From Chloroflexota bacterium (GTDB taxonomy: Bacteria > Chloroflexota > Dehalococcoidia > Lucifugimonadales > Lucifugimonadaceae): a DNA stretch of 64,000 nt. The notes below the pieces were generated by a model. The model did no database searches, was not told the origin of the DNA, and saw only the letters and a program-made list of their open reading frames with translations. The translations under genes were made by a program, and so were the position numbers. Shown piece by piece: positions 1 to 8,619 of this stretch. The DNA lies in NCBI GenBank assembly GCA_029262735.1, contig JAJCYY010000031.1:42780-106779 (forward strand). The letters are read 5' to 3'. Each line of letters opens with the position of its first letter. The stretch's first letter is position 1.

Positions 1-277
1 TTTTTCCTAGTACAAATCCGAATACGTACGGTGGAGCGCGGTAAACCTCAGATAATTTATTGGACAGAGAGCGCTGAGCAGATTTTAAAAACGGGTTAGG
101 TTCGCTGATTGTACGCATCCCAGTTGTTTTTTTCGGAATGCTGAAATTGCGATACCGTTGCGTTGAGTTCGAGCGATATAAATGCCAGATTAGACGTTTG
201 TAGGAAACACCCAAGAAATCCGCAAGGTCGTTCCTGTCTGTTAATCCTCTAAGTTGAGTCCATGTGTTCAACGTCAT
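1..277 (-). CDS. Reverse transcriptase, retron type, N-terminal part (runs off window)
   Basis: A minus-strand frame opens with ATG at 277-275 and stays open for 92 residues to the window edge, so it has no stop here. The visible part matches the N-terminus of bacterial retron-type reverse transcriptases: a helical lead (LADFLGVSYKRLIWHLY), then YRNFSIPKKTTGMRTI, the PNPFLKSAQRSL helix and FGFVLGK, the order usual for fingers motifs before the catalytic YADD, which would lie outside. There is no strong Shine-Dalgarno. It sits 5 nt downstream of a structured leader with inverted ends (283-443), which is retron architecture. The AT-rich bases and codons contrast with the neighbours and suggest acquisition. 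The RT family is clear to me; the retron subtype and any effector cannot be judged from this piece. Confidence 0.85.
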   Translation of the reverse strand, partial: MTLNTWTQLRGLTDRNDLADFLGVSYKRLIWHLYRSNSTQRYRNFSIPKKTTGMRTISEPNPFLKSAQRSLSNKLSEVYRAPPYVFGFVLGK

Positions 278-282
278 CTGAA

Positions 283-443
283 GTTGTAGCCCGCACGACT
301 GTGTCTCTTATCACAAGAGGCACAACGTGAATTAATACACGATATCCCAATATAGGCTACTGGCATGCCGTGCATTACGTAATACACCTTGTTTTCACTC
401 GCTGCGAAAGCACAGCGATATTTCACAGCGTGCGGGCCACAAC
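283..443 (-). ncRNA. Candidate retron ncRNA (msr-msd) with a1/a2 inverted repeats
   Basis: The leader of the reverse transcriptase begins and ends with a near-perfect inverted repeat: plus-strand 283-303 pairs with 424-443 (core GCCCGCAC / GTGCGGGC, 20 nt with one G-U or A-G change and one bulged base). On the minus strand the enclosed RNA has a 6-bp hairpin with an 8-nt loop (TCGCTG/CAGCGA, about 402-421) and a 9-bp hairpin with one mismatch (302-324). Retron ncRNAs have this plan: a1, msr hairpins, msd, a2, then RT. I cannot fix the branching guanosine or the msd boundaries by eye. Confidence 0.65.
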
Positions 444-445
444 GA

Positions 446-474
446 ATATTAAAAGTCGGAGGTGGTGATGGCAA
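446..474 (-). promoter_or_regulatory. Promoter of the candidate retron ncRNA
   Basis: On the minus strand a -35 box TTGCCA (474-469; 5 of 6 to consensus) is separated by exactly 17 bp from a -10 box TAATAT (451-446; 4 of 6). Transcription would begin near 440-438, inside the a1 arm, as expected for a retron transcript. It lies only a few bases past the stop codon of the upstream aminotransferase gene, which is read in the same direction. Confidence 0.5.
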
Positions 475-480
475 TCCCCC

Positions 481-1866
481 CTAAACCCCCAGCTCCTTCT
501 CTACCTCGCCCAAACTCTCGTCTATTGCCGTTGCTAGCTCGTCCAGTTCGTCTGCTGTGATTACTAGCGGCGGGGCTATTGGGACTATGTAGGCCGGGAC
601 ACGGATCCAGACGCCTCGGGCGATCAGCTTCTCCGTCAGGCGAGCATTCACCTTCAGCGAAGGATCGAAATGCTGCTTCGTCTTGCGGTCCGCAACGAAC
701 TCGATACCCTGGATCAGCCCTGCGCCACGCACATCGCCGACCATCGGGTGCTTCTCCTTCATCTCGGCCAACCGCTCCGCAAGCTGCTCGCCCCGCGCCC
801 TTGCATTGTCCACCAGCCCTTCTCGCTCGACTATTGCAAGGTTCGCCAGCGCCGCCGCCGCTCCGCCCGGGTGCGCCGAGTACGTGTACATGTGACTCCA
901 CGTCTTGTCCGGCCCGCCCGAGAACACATCGGCGATCTCGGCCGTCGCAATGCTGCCTCCAACCGGGAAGTAGCCTGACGTTATTCCCTTCGCAAAGCTC
1001 ATGATGTCCGGCGTCACGCCCACGAAGTCGGCCCCGAACCACTCGCCAAGCCTGCCGAAGCCCGTGATCACCTCATCGAAGATCAGGACAACTCCGTACC
1101 TGTCACATATTTCGCGAACCAGCGGCCAGTAGTTCGATGGCGGTATCACCCCGCCAAGCGGCTGTGAGACCGGCTCGCCGATCACCGCTGACACGCTCTC
1201 CGGCCCCTCGAACAGGATCGCCTCTTCTATCGCCTTCGCAGAAAGCTCACCGCACTCCTCGGGCGAACTGGACCCGAACTCGCACCTGTAGGCGTGCGGC
1301 CCGGGCACGGTAACCACGTTGGCGGGCCTCGGCTGGTAGTCGGTGCGGGGGAAGCCGGGATGGCCGCCGAGCCACATGGTGCCGTAGGTGGAGCCGTGGT
1401 ACGAGCCCTTGCGGGAGATGACCTTGTAGCGGCCCTTGTCACCCCGGCGCATGTGGTACGCCTGCGCCATCTTCAGGCTCGATTCGTTGGCCTCGGAGCC
1501 GCCCTGGCAGAAGAAGGTGCGCGTGAGGTCGCCGGGTGTGATCTCGGCGAGCTTGGCGGCGAGCTGGATGGTGGCGGGTGTTGCGCCTGCGTAGACGTTC
1601 ATGGAGATGCGGGAGAGCTGTTCGTAGACGGCTCGGGCGATCTCTTCTCGACCGTGACCGGCGTTGCGGAAGTACATACCGGAGATGCCGTCGATGTACT
1701 TTTTGCCGTCCATGGCGGTGACGTAGACGCCTTCTGCGGAGTCCATGACGAGCGGACCGCCTTCTTCGGCGAGCTGCGCAGGGTTGGTCATGCCGACGAA
1801 GAGGTGCCGGTTGGCAGCGTCCTGGAGGGCTGAGTTGTCGGTTGATGGCGGGAGTGTTGTGGTCAT
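481..1866 (-). CDS. Class III (omega) aminotransferase
   Basis: PLP-dependent fold-type I aminotransferase of 461 aa, full length for the class III family (omega-transaminase, beta-alanine:pyruvate or taurine:pyruvate type). PLP-site features are in order: GGSEANESSLKMA near 122-134, SYHGSTYGT near 155-163, DEVITGFGR with the pyridine-nitrogen Asp at about D264, and SFAKGITSGYFP with the Schiff-base Lys at about K293. No signal peptide, so cytoplasmic. It would move an amino group from an amine or omega-amino acid to pyruvate or another keto acid; the substrate cannot be told. The next gene upstream on the same strand is a hydantoinase-like amidohydrolase, but 188 bp and no clear shared regulation separate them. 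Confidence 0.9.
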   Translation of the reverse strand: MTTTLPPSTDNSALQDAANRHLFVGMTNPAQLAEEGGPLVMDSAEGVYVTAMDGKKYIDGISGMYFRNAGHGREEIARAVYEQLSRISMNVYAGATPATIQLAAKLAEITPGDLTRTFFCQGGSEANESSLKMAQAYHMRRGDKGRYKVISRKGSYHGSTYGTMWLGGHPGFPRTDYQPRPANVVTVPGPHAYRCEFGSSSPEECGELSAKAIEEAILFEGPESVSAVIGEPVSQPLGGVIPPSNYWPLVREICDRYGVVLIFDEVITGFGRLGEWFGADFVGVTPDIMSFAKGITSGYFPVGGSIATAEIADVFSGGPDKTWSHMYTYSAHPGGAAAALANLAIVEREGLVDNARARGEQLAERLAEMKEKHPMVGDVRGAGLIQGIEFVADRKTKQHFDPSLKVNARLTEKLIARGVWIRVPAYIVPIAPPLVITADELDELATAIDESLGEVEKELGV

Positions 1867-2054
1867 GTTTCGAGGCTCTTTTTATGGGTCGCAGTGGGTA
1901 CGATTTCGCCATTCGGGCGCGCGGGCAGGTTTGCCGAAGTATACGTGTGAGAGGGGGCTGGCAACTCCCGGTCTCCTCTCCGAAGATAGAGCGCCGCTGA
2001 TGCAGGAACATGAAGGGCGTTTTCGTGCGCTCCTTTCATCTCGCCAACCTATGG

Positions 2055-3488
2055 TCATCCCGAATACAGCAGCGACCGTGATAGATCGACGACCTCAAAA
2101 GGCAGGTCATATCCGCCAGCCGCCGCCTCACCGAACGCCGTAACGAGCAGCTTTCCGCCCTTGCCGACAGCTTCACCCTCCTGCATCACCGGCTTCCCTG
2201 CCACGAAGCTCATCACCGCCCGGCCAAGGTCGGGGTCGATCACCGTCAGATCGGCGTCCATTCCGACCGAGATGCGGCCCTTCTTTTCCAGGCCGATCAT
2301 CCGCGCTGGGTTGAACGAAATCTTCTCCGCCATCTCCAGAGGGGTTAGGCCGCCAAAACGCACCATGTTCATCGCCTGCTCAACATTCACATTGCGCGGC
2401 AGCACACCGGCGTCGCTCGCAACGGCGTCCACGATGAATGAGCCGTCCTGCCGCTTCGCCGCCGTCAGCTGGAACGCCGTGTCTGCCCTGTTTACAGGAA
2501 AGCTCATGCCGACAAGCGAATCCGCATCGTTGAACAACTGAACGCCTTCGTCACCAGTGGCAAGCGAAAGCCCCGATGGTGACTGGCGAACGACCGAGCC
2601 GTATCCATCTGCGATGGCCCTGCGCATGCCGTCACGTGTCGTCTCGTAGTCCTTGAGCCGCAGGCAGTTCCTCGCCACATCCATCCGCACATTGCCATCC
2701 TCGTCGCACTCCCCGCGCGTGAAATTCGGCCGTGCGAGGTGGACCTCGGATACGACGCGGCCTCGCAGCCCATCGAGGATCTCCAGCGCCTCAGTGATCT
2801 CATCCGCCGGAGAGAGAATGGAGCCTCGGCAGTAGGCGTTGATGTGCGCCACGTGGACCCGGCCGTTTTCGCCGAGCAGGGCAGGCAGCTCCCGCATCCC
2901 ATCGAGCCTGCTGCCTGAACTCTTCGTGCCGACGTGGAACGCAACGTAAGCCTGCCGCTCATTGCACGCCGCGATGATGTCGGCAGTCACGTCCATCGAG
3001 AACGGGTAGTAGCCACCCCACATCTTGAGGCCGAGGAGGCCCGAAGTGAGCGCGGTGTCCAGAGTAGAGCGCACCACCGACGGCCAGGGGTCGTCGTCGG
3101 GCAGCGTGACGCCCGGCTTCATCATGCCGAGCCCGCCCACGTTCGCGCCCGCGCCGTGCTCGCGCATCCCAGCAACCAGCCGCTCCATGCTTCCGCCAAG
3201 GTCGATAACGGTCGTCGCTCCGGCGAGGACGACGCTGCGCAGTCCGATTCCGGGGTTCGTTACACCATCAAGGTCACCACCGACATGCACATGCGTGTCG
3301 ATCATCCCCGGCATCAGCCACTTGCCAGATAGATCGACGGTCTCAGCAGACGCCGGGACATCGGCCCCGCTGCCAACAGCGAATATCGAGCCGCCCCGAA
3401 CAGCCACATCGAGCACAGCATCCGTCTTCGTATCAGGATCAAGCACCCGAGCAGAGGTGAGTACGAGGTTGGGTTGGTTTGTAGGCAT
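2055..3488 (-). CDS. Amidohydrolase-superfamily cyclic amidase / deacetylase-like enzyme
   Basis: A 477-aa amidohydrolase. The N-terminal small beta domain leads into LMPGMIDTHVHVGG, whose HxH pair (H66, H68) is the metal-ligand signature of the superfamily. GLKMWGGYYPF could supply the carbamylated metal-bridging Lys, and FHVGTKSSG and VHVAHINAYCRG supply further His ligands. The C-terminal GRISVGMDADLTVID is the usual return to the beta domain. Nearest relatives by feel are dihydroorotase, hydantoinase and D-aminoacylase-like enzymes; the substrate is not assignable. ATG start at 3488 with a weak ribosome site. It may work with the downstream aminotransferase in using an amino compound, but that is inference. 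Confidence 0.8.
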   Translation of the reverse strand: MPTNQPNLVLTSARVLDPDTKTDAVLDVAVRGGSIFAVGSGADVPASAETVDLSGKWLMPGMIDTHVHVGGDLDGVTNPGIGLRSVVLAGATTVIDLGGSMERLVAGMREHGAGANVGGLGMMKPGVTLPDDDPWPSVVRSTLDTALTSGLLGLKMWGGYYPFSMDVTADIIAACNERQAYVAFHVGTKSSGSRLDGMRELPALLGENGRVHVAHINAYCRGSILSPADEITEALEILDGLRGRVVSEVHLARPNFTRGECDEDGNVRMDVARNCLRLKDYETTRDGMRRAIADGYGSVVRQSPSGLSLATGDEGVQLFNDADSLVGMSFPVNRADTAFQLTAAKRQDGSFIVDAVASDAGVLPRNVNVEQAMNMVRFGGLTPLEMAEKISFNPARMIGLEKKGRISVGMDADLTVIDPDLGRAVMSFVAGKPVMQEGEAVGKGGKLLVTAFGEAAAGGYDLPFEVVDLSRSLLYSG

Positions 3489-3517
3489 GTTCGCTATCTC
3501 AGTGGCGAGTTCGTTTT

Positions 3518-3735
3518 GTCCTCTCTCCCCGTGTGGGAGAGAGTTAGAGAGAGGGGTGTCGACCGAGACGGCCGACGTTCTGCGACTGCCATCCTGAGCC
3601 TGTCGAAGGGTGTTTCTGTCATTCTGAACTTGATTCAGAATCTCTCGGTGACCTCAGACGATAGGTAAGATCCCTCCGCTGCGGTCGGGATGAGAAAATT
3701 ACCCTCACCCTGTCCCTTTCCAATCCGGGCGAGGG
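3518..3735. repeat. Intergenic dispersed-repeat cluster
   Basis: The 272 bp between 3489 and 3760 hold copies of short elements found elsewhere in the window: a CCTCTCTCC..GGGAGAGAG hairpin (about 3520-3555), CCTGAGCCTGTCGAAGGG (about 3595-3612), GTCATTCTGAACTTGATTCAG (about 3617-3637) and CCCTCCGCTGCGGTCGGGA (about 3672-3690). No gene is seen in it. Confidence 0.7.
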
Positions 3736-3760
3736 GACTTACCCAACCGGTGCGACAACA

Positions 3761-4414
3761 GTGATCAGAGTAGATACTAATACGGTGAAAATCTCCTCGC
3801 ATACAAGACGACTCGCAGCGCTGCTCATCGCTGCCGCACTCCTCGTCGTCGCAGCAATCGCGCCAACTCACGCCTTTGCCCAGTCCGACTCCGAGCAGGA
3901 AACGGCGGTCGCCGCAGAAGGGGTCATCTTCGATGATCTCGCCGGTCCGTACCGCGTACGGATCTCGCAAGTACCTGCACGCGCCATCGTCGGCACTCTG
4001 CGAATCATTGTCGAGCCAACAGATGCCACAACAGGTCTCCCGGTCGAAAACGCGCTTATCAGAATCTTCGGAACACCGCCCGAAACCGGCGACAGGCAGT
4101 TCAGTCCCGGCCTGAACGCACCATCGGATCGAAAGCTCTATTTTGGCCAGCTGCAGCTTGAGGAAGCGGGCGTCTGGACACTTGACGTTGAGATCGACGC
4201 AGACCAGGGCCGGGCCATCGCCATTGGCCAGACGACCATCCATGAGCGGGCCCGAAGCGGGAGCGGCACGCTGATCGGCACAATCCTCTTCACCCTGATC
4301 TCGCTCGCCTTCGTCGGAGTCGGCGTGTGGCTCTGGTACACATCCCGGAAGGCCAGGCAGCGCCGTAACGCCATCAGGAAGACCGGCGGAAGGCCGCGGC
4401 GCAATTCGGGTTAA
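3761..4414 (+). CDS. Membrane-anchored protein with extracytoplasmic beta domain (FixH/YtkA-like), unknown role
   Basis: 217 aa, GTG start. Residues about 20-41 are a signal or anchor helix ending in an Ala-rich THAFA-QS cleavage-like site, followed by about 110 residues outside the membrane and a second helix (GTILFTLISLAFVGVGVWLW) with a basic tail (RKARQRRNAIRK). The middle part (RISQVPARAIVGTLRIIVEP, ALIRIFGTPPETG, GVWTLDVEID) reads like a YtkA/FixH or copper-resistance-type beta sandwich that describes a gas or metal delivery accessory protein, but no metal ligands stand out. The 3' end overlaps that of the convergent GNAT gene by 4 bp. Function not assigned. Confidence 0.7.
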   Translation: MIRVDTNTVKISSHTRRLAALLIAAALLVVAAIAPTHAFAQSDSEQETAVAAEGVIFDDLAGPYRVRISQVPARAIVGTLRIIVEPTDATTGLPVENALIRIFGTPPETGDRQFSPGLNAPSDRKLYFGQLQLEEAGVWTLDVEIDADQGRAIAIGQTTIHERARSGSGTLIGTILFTLISLAFVGVGVWLWYTSRKARQRRNAIRKTGGRPRRNSG

Positions 4415-4848
4415 GATCGATCCCAGTGGCAGTAAATCAGCTCTGGATCATCAGGATCCAGGTGCCGGATGGTGCCGCTGGGCTTCCAACCAAGATTTTC
4501 CATGAGTCGTTGCATAGGATGGTTCGACTCGTTCGTCGACGTCCACAGCCTGTCTGTCTTGCAAATGTCCCGTGCTTTCTGCAACAACCCCGAGGCGACT
4601 CCGCGTCTTCGGAGTGCCTCATCGACCCACAGGGTTGACACGAATCCCTCCTCAAAAAAGGTGTATTGCAGAGACACCCAGCCAACGATCTCTTGATCGC
4701 ACACGGCCACCCAGAACTCGCCCGATTGAACCCACCGCTCGATCAGATCGGGACCGGGATAGTCCGACTCACGATTTGTTTGTTGCGCTAGCAGGTGGTC
4801 AAGGTCAGATTCGTTCGCCAACCGATATGAGATTGTCGCCTTAGTCAT
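4411..4848 (-). CDS. GNAT-family N-acetyltransferase
   Basis: 145 aa, the normal length of a single-domain GNAT enzyme. The acetyl-CoA pyrophosphate loop is visible as EALRRRGVASGLLQKA (R/Q-x-x-G-x-G/A motif), preceded by the beta4 strand FVSTLWVDE, and followed by a MENLGWKPSG segment typical of the final strand. It transfers an acetyl group from acetyl-CoA to an amine, substrate unknown. It ends convergently with the membrane protein gene at 3761-4414 and starts 15 bp from the end of the MFS gene on the same strand, so the two may be co-transcribed. Confidence 0.85.
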   Translation of the reverse strand: MTKATISYRLANESDLDHLLAQQTNRESDYPGPDLIERWVQSGEFWVAVCDQEIVGWVSLQYTFFEEGFVSTLWVDEALRRRGVASGLLQKARDICKTDRLWTSTNESNHPMQRLMENLGWKPSGTIRHLDPDDPELIYCHWDRS

Positions 4849-4863
4849 GTGACTCCATGAAGG

Positions 4864-6192
4864 CTATCCACCCTCCTCAGGCGGCTGCACGCCCCTGAAC
4901 GTCAGGTATACGGCGGCGTTGTAGGCCAGCTTCAGCCCTGCGCCCGTCAGCCACGGCGCAATCGTCACCGAACTTGCCCACAGAGCGCCCGTCACCGCCG
5001 TGCTCGGCAGCCTGCCGATTCCCCGTCCCAGGTTATTCGTCGCCGCCATCACGTCCCGCTCGTCCTCCGGGACTATCGACATCACGTACGACTGCCGTGT
5101 CGGCACATCCATCTCGTCGAACAGACCCCGCAAGACCCACAGCGCGATCGCCACCGCGATGCCCGGTGCAAATGCGAAGCCCAGGAGAGCCAGGTTGCTC
5201 GCCACCTGCGTGAAGACCAGCGTGTTCAGCAATCCGAACCTCGACGCCACCTTCGGAGCGAGCCAGATCGAAACCAGGTTCGCCACCTGCGTCGCGATCA
5301 GCACAGCGCCAACCGTTCCCTCGTTCACCCCGAACTGCGTGAATAGCCAGATCGCAAAGAACGTATCGAAGATCAGGCCGCCCGAGAACGAGTCGACCCC
5401 GAACAGCGCTGAGATCCTGAGGATCCGTCTGCGCGCTTTTGCCTTGAGCGGGTTCACCCACGGACCCTGCTGACTGCTCCCCGCTGAGACGCCCTTCGAC
5501 TCGGCAGCAGGGGAGAGCAGCGCGTAGATCACCACGGTCAGCAGGTTCAGGCCGATGTAGATCCCGAACACGACCCTGTGGGCATCGACGAGATCGAAGT
5601 CCCGCGCCTCGATCAGGAAGGTCGCTATGCCGACCAGTGCCGCGCCTGCGATGCGTCCTGCTGCCGAAGAGAGCGTGAGGTACGAGAATGCCTGCGTCCT
5701 GTGCGAAGCCCGCGAGACCTGCGCCAACCCGCTCTGTTCGAGCTGGATCATGGGGCCGACGTGCATGCCGCTGGCCGCGTAAGCGCCGAAGAACGAGCCA
5801 AGAGCGAGCAGCCAGATGTTGTCTGTCACGATCAGCAGGACGCCGGCCAGCGAGGTTACGACGGCAATCACCACGAACGAGGCGCGCCGGGAGAGCCTGG
5901 TACCGGCGAACATCAGCGCAAACGAGAGCAACAGTCCACCGGCGAGGCTGATGCCGAGGAGCAGGCCAAGCTCCGATCGTGAGAAGCCAAGTCCCTCAAC
6001 CAGGAAGATGCCTATGAGCACGGCCATGATCGTACGCGCGGCGTCTCTCGTCCCGCGCCCGGCATACATCAGCCACGCGTCTCTTTGCGGCGTGCCCGCC
6101 TGCCCCGAATCAGGCGGGCCTGAATTGGGTGGGCCGGCACTGGGTCGGTCGGACTCTGGGATTGAATCGGTCTGCTGCATCACGAGCGCCAT
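4864..6192 (-). CDS. Major facilitator superfamily transporter
   Basis: About 440 aa with twelve hydrophobic segments in two halves of six, the MFS plan. After a Pro/Ser/Gly-rich cytoplasmic lead, the first helix starts near GTRDAARTIMAVLIGIFLV; LGLLLGISLAGGLLLSFALM and RLSRRASFVVIAVV form the loop 2-3 region. The second half begins after a basic linker (NPLKAKARRRILRISALFG). FGLLNTLVFTQVASNLALLG and DVPTRQSYVMSIVPEDER are typical of bacterial drug or solute exporters. The longest frame starts with TTG at 6237; the ATG at 6192 is my choice, since the extra residues look unstructured, but this is uncertain. Substrate unknown. Confidence 0.85.
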   Translation of the reverse strand: MALVMQQTDSIPESDRPSAGPPNSGPPDSGQAGTPQRDAWLMYAGRGTRDAARTIMAVLIGIFLVEGLGFSRSELGLLLGISLAGGLLLSFALMFAGTRLSRRASFVVIAVVTSLAGVLLIVTDNIWLLALGSFFGAYAASGMHVGPMIQLEQSGLAQVSRASHRTQAFSYLTLSSAAGRIAGAALVGIATFLIEARDFDLVDAHRVVFGIYIGLNLLTVVIYALLSPAAESKGVSAGSSQQGPWVNPLKAKARRRILRISALFGVDSFSGGLIFDTFFAIWLFTQFGVNEGTVGAVLIATQVANLVSIWLAPKVASRFGLLNTLVFTQVASNLALLGFAFAPGIAVAIALWVLRGLFDEMDVPTRQSYVMSIVPEDERDVMAATNNLGRGIGRLPSTAVTGALWASSVTIAPWLTGAGLKLAYNAAVYLTFRGVQPPEEGG

Positions 6193-6377
6193 GTATACAC
6201 CAGCCCCGCCTCCGGCGTTCGCTGCAGACTCCGCCAACGTCCGTGCCTGTCAATCTCACGAAAATTTCACCTCATAGCAGACAAACTTATGCGCAGTGCA
6301 CGCGCTAAGCGAAACCATTTGATGAGATCAGATGCTCGGCCACCCGCGGGCTTGAATCGTCGCAGAGGAGCGCCGCC

Positions 6378-6941
6378 ATGAACGCACTTGTTATCTACGA
6401 ATCGATATTCGGAAACACGGAGGAGATCGCAGAGGCGATTGCGAAGGGATTGCTTGGCCGGTTCAACGTCGAGGTAGCCGAGATCAGCCACCCTCACATT
6501 GAACTGGAGAAGGCCGACCTGCTGGTTTTTGGCGGTCCGACCCATGTGCTGAGCATGAGCAAGGAATCCACCCGTACAGATGCCCGCCGGAAGGCCGAGG
6601 CCAGAGGCATCGATCCGGTCTCCCGTGAAGACGGTCTCCGGGAGTTGCTGGAACGTCTGCCGAAAGACCAGTCCGAAGGTCACCCGTGGCCGCTCGTGGC
6701 AACGTTCGACACGTCGATCAAGAAGCGATGGATTCCTCTGGGATCGGCGGCCAAGTCGGCAGCGAAACAGCTCAAGAAGAGCGGCTTCCAGACCGTCATC
6801 GACGCCGAGCAGTTCAGGGTCGCCGGCACAGAGGGCCCGCTACAAGCTGGCGAGCTTGAACGTGCCGAGGAGTGGGGCAAGCAGCTGGCTGCGAAAGCCG
6901 CAGACATGCTGCCGGTAACCTCTGCTGCACCGATGGCTTGA
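6378..6941 (+). CDS. Flavodoxin-family protein
   Basis: 187 aa. The N-terminus NALVIYESIFGNTEEIAEAI is the classical flavodoxin beta1 strand and FMN-phosphate-binding loop (S/T-x-x-G-N-T). LLVFGGPTHVLSMS is the second FMN loop (GGPTH), and PLVATFDTSIKKRW covers the third strand. It is an electron carrier or FMN-dependent quinone/nitroreductase-like protein in the cytoplasm. Good ribosome site (GCAGAGGAGCGCCGCC before ATG). It stands alone, and a strong terminator follows at 6959, so it is a monocistronic unit. Confidence 0.85.
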   Translation: MNALVIYESIFGNTEEIAEAIAKGLLGRFNVEVAEISHPHIELEKADLLVFGGPTHVLSMSKESTRTDARRKAEARGIDPVSREDGLRELLERLPKDQSEGHPWPLVATFDTSIKKRWIPLGSAAKSAAKQLKKSGFQTVIDAEQFRVAGTEGPLQAGELERAEEWGKQLAAKAADMLPVTSAAPMA

Positions 6942-6958
6942 AAGAGAGCCTGAACGCA

Positions 6959-6995
6959 AGAGAGCCACCGTTATCTGACGGTGGCTCTCTCGTTG
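6959..6995 (+). terminator. Intrinsic terminator after the flavodoxin gene
   Basis: A perfect 12-bp stem (AGAGAGCCACCG at 6959-6970 with its complement at 6979-6990) with an 8-nt loop lies 18 bp after the flavodoxin stop, followed by a T-rich run (CGTTGTTTCG). Being symmetric, it may also stop transcripts of the convergent gene ending at 7048. Confidence 0.85.
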
Positions 6996-7047
6996 TTTCG
7001 CTTTCGGCACAGGCTTGCGGCCAGTGTCTGCGTGAAGACTTGAACGA

Positions 7048-8619
7048 CTAGTCCGCCCCGGTTACGGGCAGGACTGCGTTGTCGTCGACTGAGTCTCCGT
7101 CAGAGTCATCGTCGACACCGTTGCGTCGATCTTCAGCCCGCTTGCGAGCCTCTTCGATCCGCTTCCTCGCCTGTTCACGTGCCTTTTCGAGCCGTTCCTG
7201 CGCATCGCCACGAGCATTCTCTATTCGGTCGTCTGCGTCGGAGCGAGCGGTCTCGATGCGGTCGTCAGCGTCAGCGCGGGCCTTTTCGATGCGGTTCCTG
7301 GCATCTTCCCTGGCCTTCTTGATGCGCTCTTCAGCGTCACCGCGGGCCTTCTCAATGCGCTCCTCGGCGTCCTCACGAGCCTTCGCCAGGCGCTTCTCCA
7401 GCTCCTCACGCTGCTCGTCAGTCAGCTTGTCAGAGTTCGCAAGAGCCTCATCCAGCCGTCCCTGGACCCGGTCCCTGGCTTCGTCCACTCGCCCCTGCGT
7501 CTTTGCACGGGCCTCGTCGACACGGTTCTGCGCCTTGTCACGGGCCTCGTCAGTGCGGGCCTTTGCTTTATCACGAGCTTCGTCGATGCGGCTCTGCGCC
7601 TTGATCCTGGCCTCATCAATTCGGACCTGTGCGATCAGGCGGGCCTCGTCAATACGGGCCTGGGCCTTCGCACGAGCTTCGTCGATGCGGGCGTAGACCT
7701 CATCCCGAACATCGCTGTTCGCCAGTCGTTCTTTGGCTTTTGCGAGCCTGTCTGCCTGCTGTTCGTTGAACCGTGCACGGAGCTCCTGCAGCTTTGCCTC
7801 AAGCTCCCCGCGCTTCTCAGCCAGCTGCGCCAGGCGCTCTTCGATCTTCTCAGCAGCAGCGGTGGCGGCAACCCGGAGGGCCTTGCCGCGCTTGTCTGAG
7901 CGTGTGATCAGGAGAACCTCGTCGCCCGCCTCACCTTCGATCTCAACTTCCGTCTCGATCTCGACCTCGTCACCATTCTCGTCAAGGAACTTCAGCTTGT
8001 CCTTGATCGCATGCTTGATCTTCTCGAGGACGATCGCCCGCCTGTGCTCACGAGTCGCCTTCGAAGGAACGATCACCACCTTGGCAGCGGTCGCAGTACG
8101 GATGATCCCTGCCTCGGTGGAATCGGTGGCGTTGTCGTCAGCCCTCTTCACAAGGAGAACACCGACCTTGTCGCCAACTTCAAGGGCGCTGAGCTCAACC
8201 TCGCCGTTCGGCGGCTGCTTGATCGTGGTGCGTTCGACAACCAGGACCAGCACCTTGCCGTGCCGGGTCTCGATCACGAACCGGTCATCGCCAACCCGTG
8301 AAACCTTGCCGGTGACGCCGCGGCGAACCAGCTGGCCCGGAGGCACATCAGGGTCGGGCGTCGGCTCAACGGTTGGTACCGGCGTAGGCTCGGGTGTTGG
8401 CTCTGGCGTTGGCTCTGGCGTCGGCGTGGGAGTAGGCGTTGTGCCGCCCGTGCCGGTGCCACCGGTGCCGCCAGTGCCGTTAGTGCCGTTGGTGTCTCCG
8501 GTCTGTGCAGATGCCCAGCCAGAACTCGCCATCGTTACGGCGATAATGGCAACAAGGGTTGCGATAGAAGCGACCATGAAAGGTCGGATACGATTTCTCT
8601 TCACTTCATTGAGAACCAT
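7048..8619 (-). CDS. Exported hendecad coiled-coil protein with DUF5666-like domain and terminal LPVTG
   Basis: 523 aa from the ATG at 8619, chosen over an upstream TTG (8691) because GAGGAAGGGG sits 7 bp before it and the product then begins with a signal peptide (MVLNEVKRNRIRPF then a hydrophobic stretch ending SAQT). Next come Gly/Thr repeats, a Pro-Glu-Thr repeat linker, a beta domain (VTGKVSRVGDDRFVIETRHG) like DUF5666, then about 300 residues of coiled coil built from 11-residue repeats: about seven of RIDEARxKAQx type and seven of RIEKARxDAEE type. The last residues are VLPVTGAD, a sortase-type motif with no membrane helix behind it. It follows the lipoprotein gene at 8688 and may be its operon partner. 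Probably an envelope-spanning or surface structural protein. Confidence 0.75.
   Translation of the reverse strand: MVLNEVKRNRIRPFMVASIATLVAIIAVTMASSGWASAQTGDTNGTNGTGGTGGTGTGGTTPTPTPTPEPTPEPTPEPTPVPTVEPTPDPDVPPGQLVRRGVTGKVSRVGDDRFVIETRHGKVLVLVVERTTIKQPPNGEVELSALEVGDKVGVLLVKRADDNATDSTEAGIIRTATAAKVVIVPSKATREHRRAIVLEKIKHAIKDKLKFLDENGDEVEIETEVEIEGEAGDEVLLITRSDKRGKALRVAATAAAEKIEERLAQLAEKRGELEAKLQELRARFNEQQADRLAKAKERLANSDVRDEVYARIDEARAKAQARIDEARLIAQVRIDEARIKAQSRIDEARDKAKARTDEARDKAQNRVDEARAKTQGRVDEARDRVQGRLDEALANSDKLTDEQREELEKRLAKAREDAEERIEKARGDAEERIKKAREDARNRIEKARADADDRIETARSDADDRIENARGDAQERLEKAREQARKRIEEARKRAEDRRNGVDDDSDGDSVDDNAVLPVTGAD

Noticed and set aside
274..474. A 66-residue frame covering the leader of the reverse transcriptase
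   Set aside because: It has no recognisable product or ribosome site and coincides with the inverted-repeat-bounded ncRNA candidate; I treat it as non-coding.
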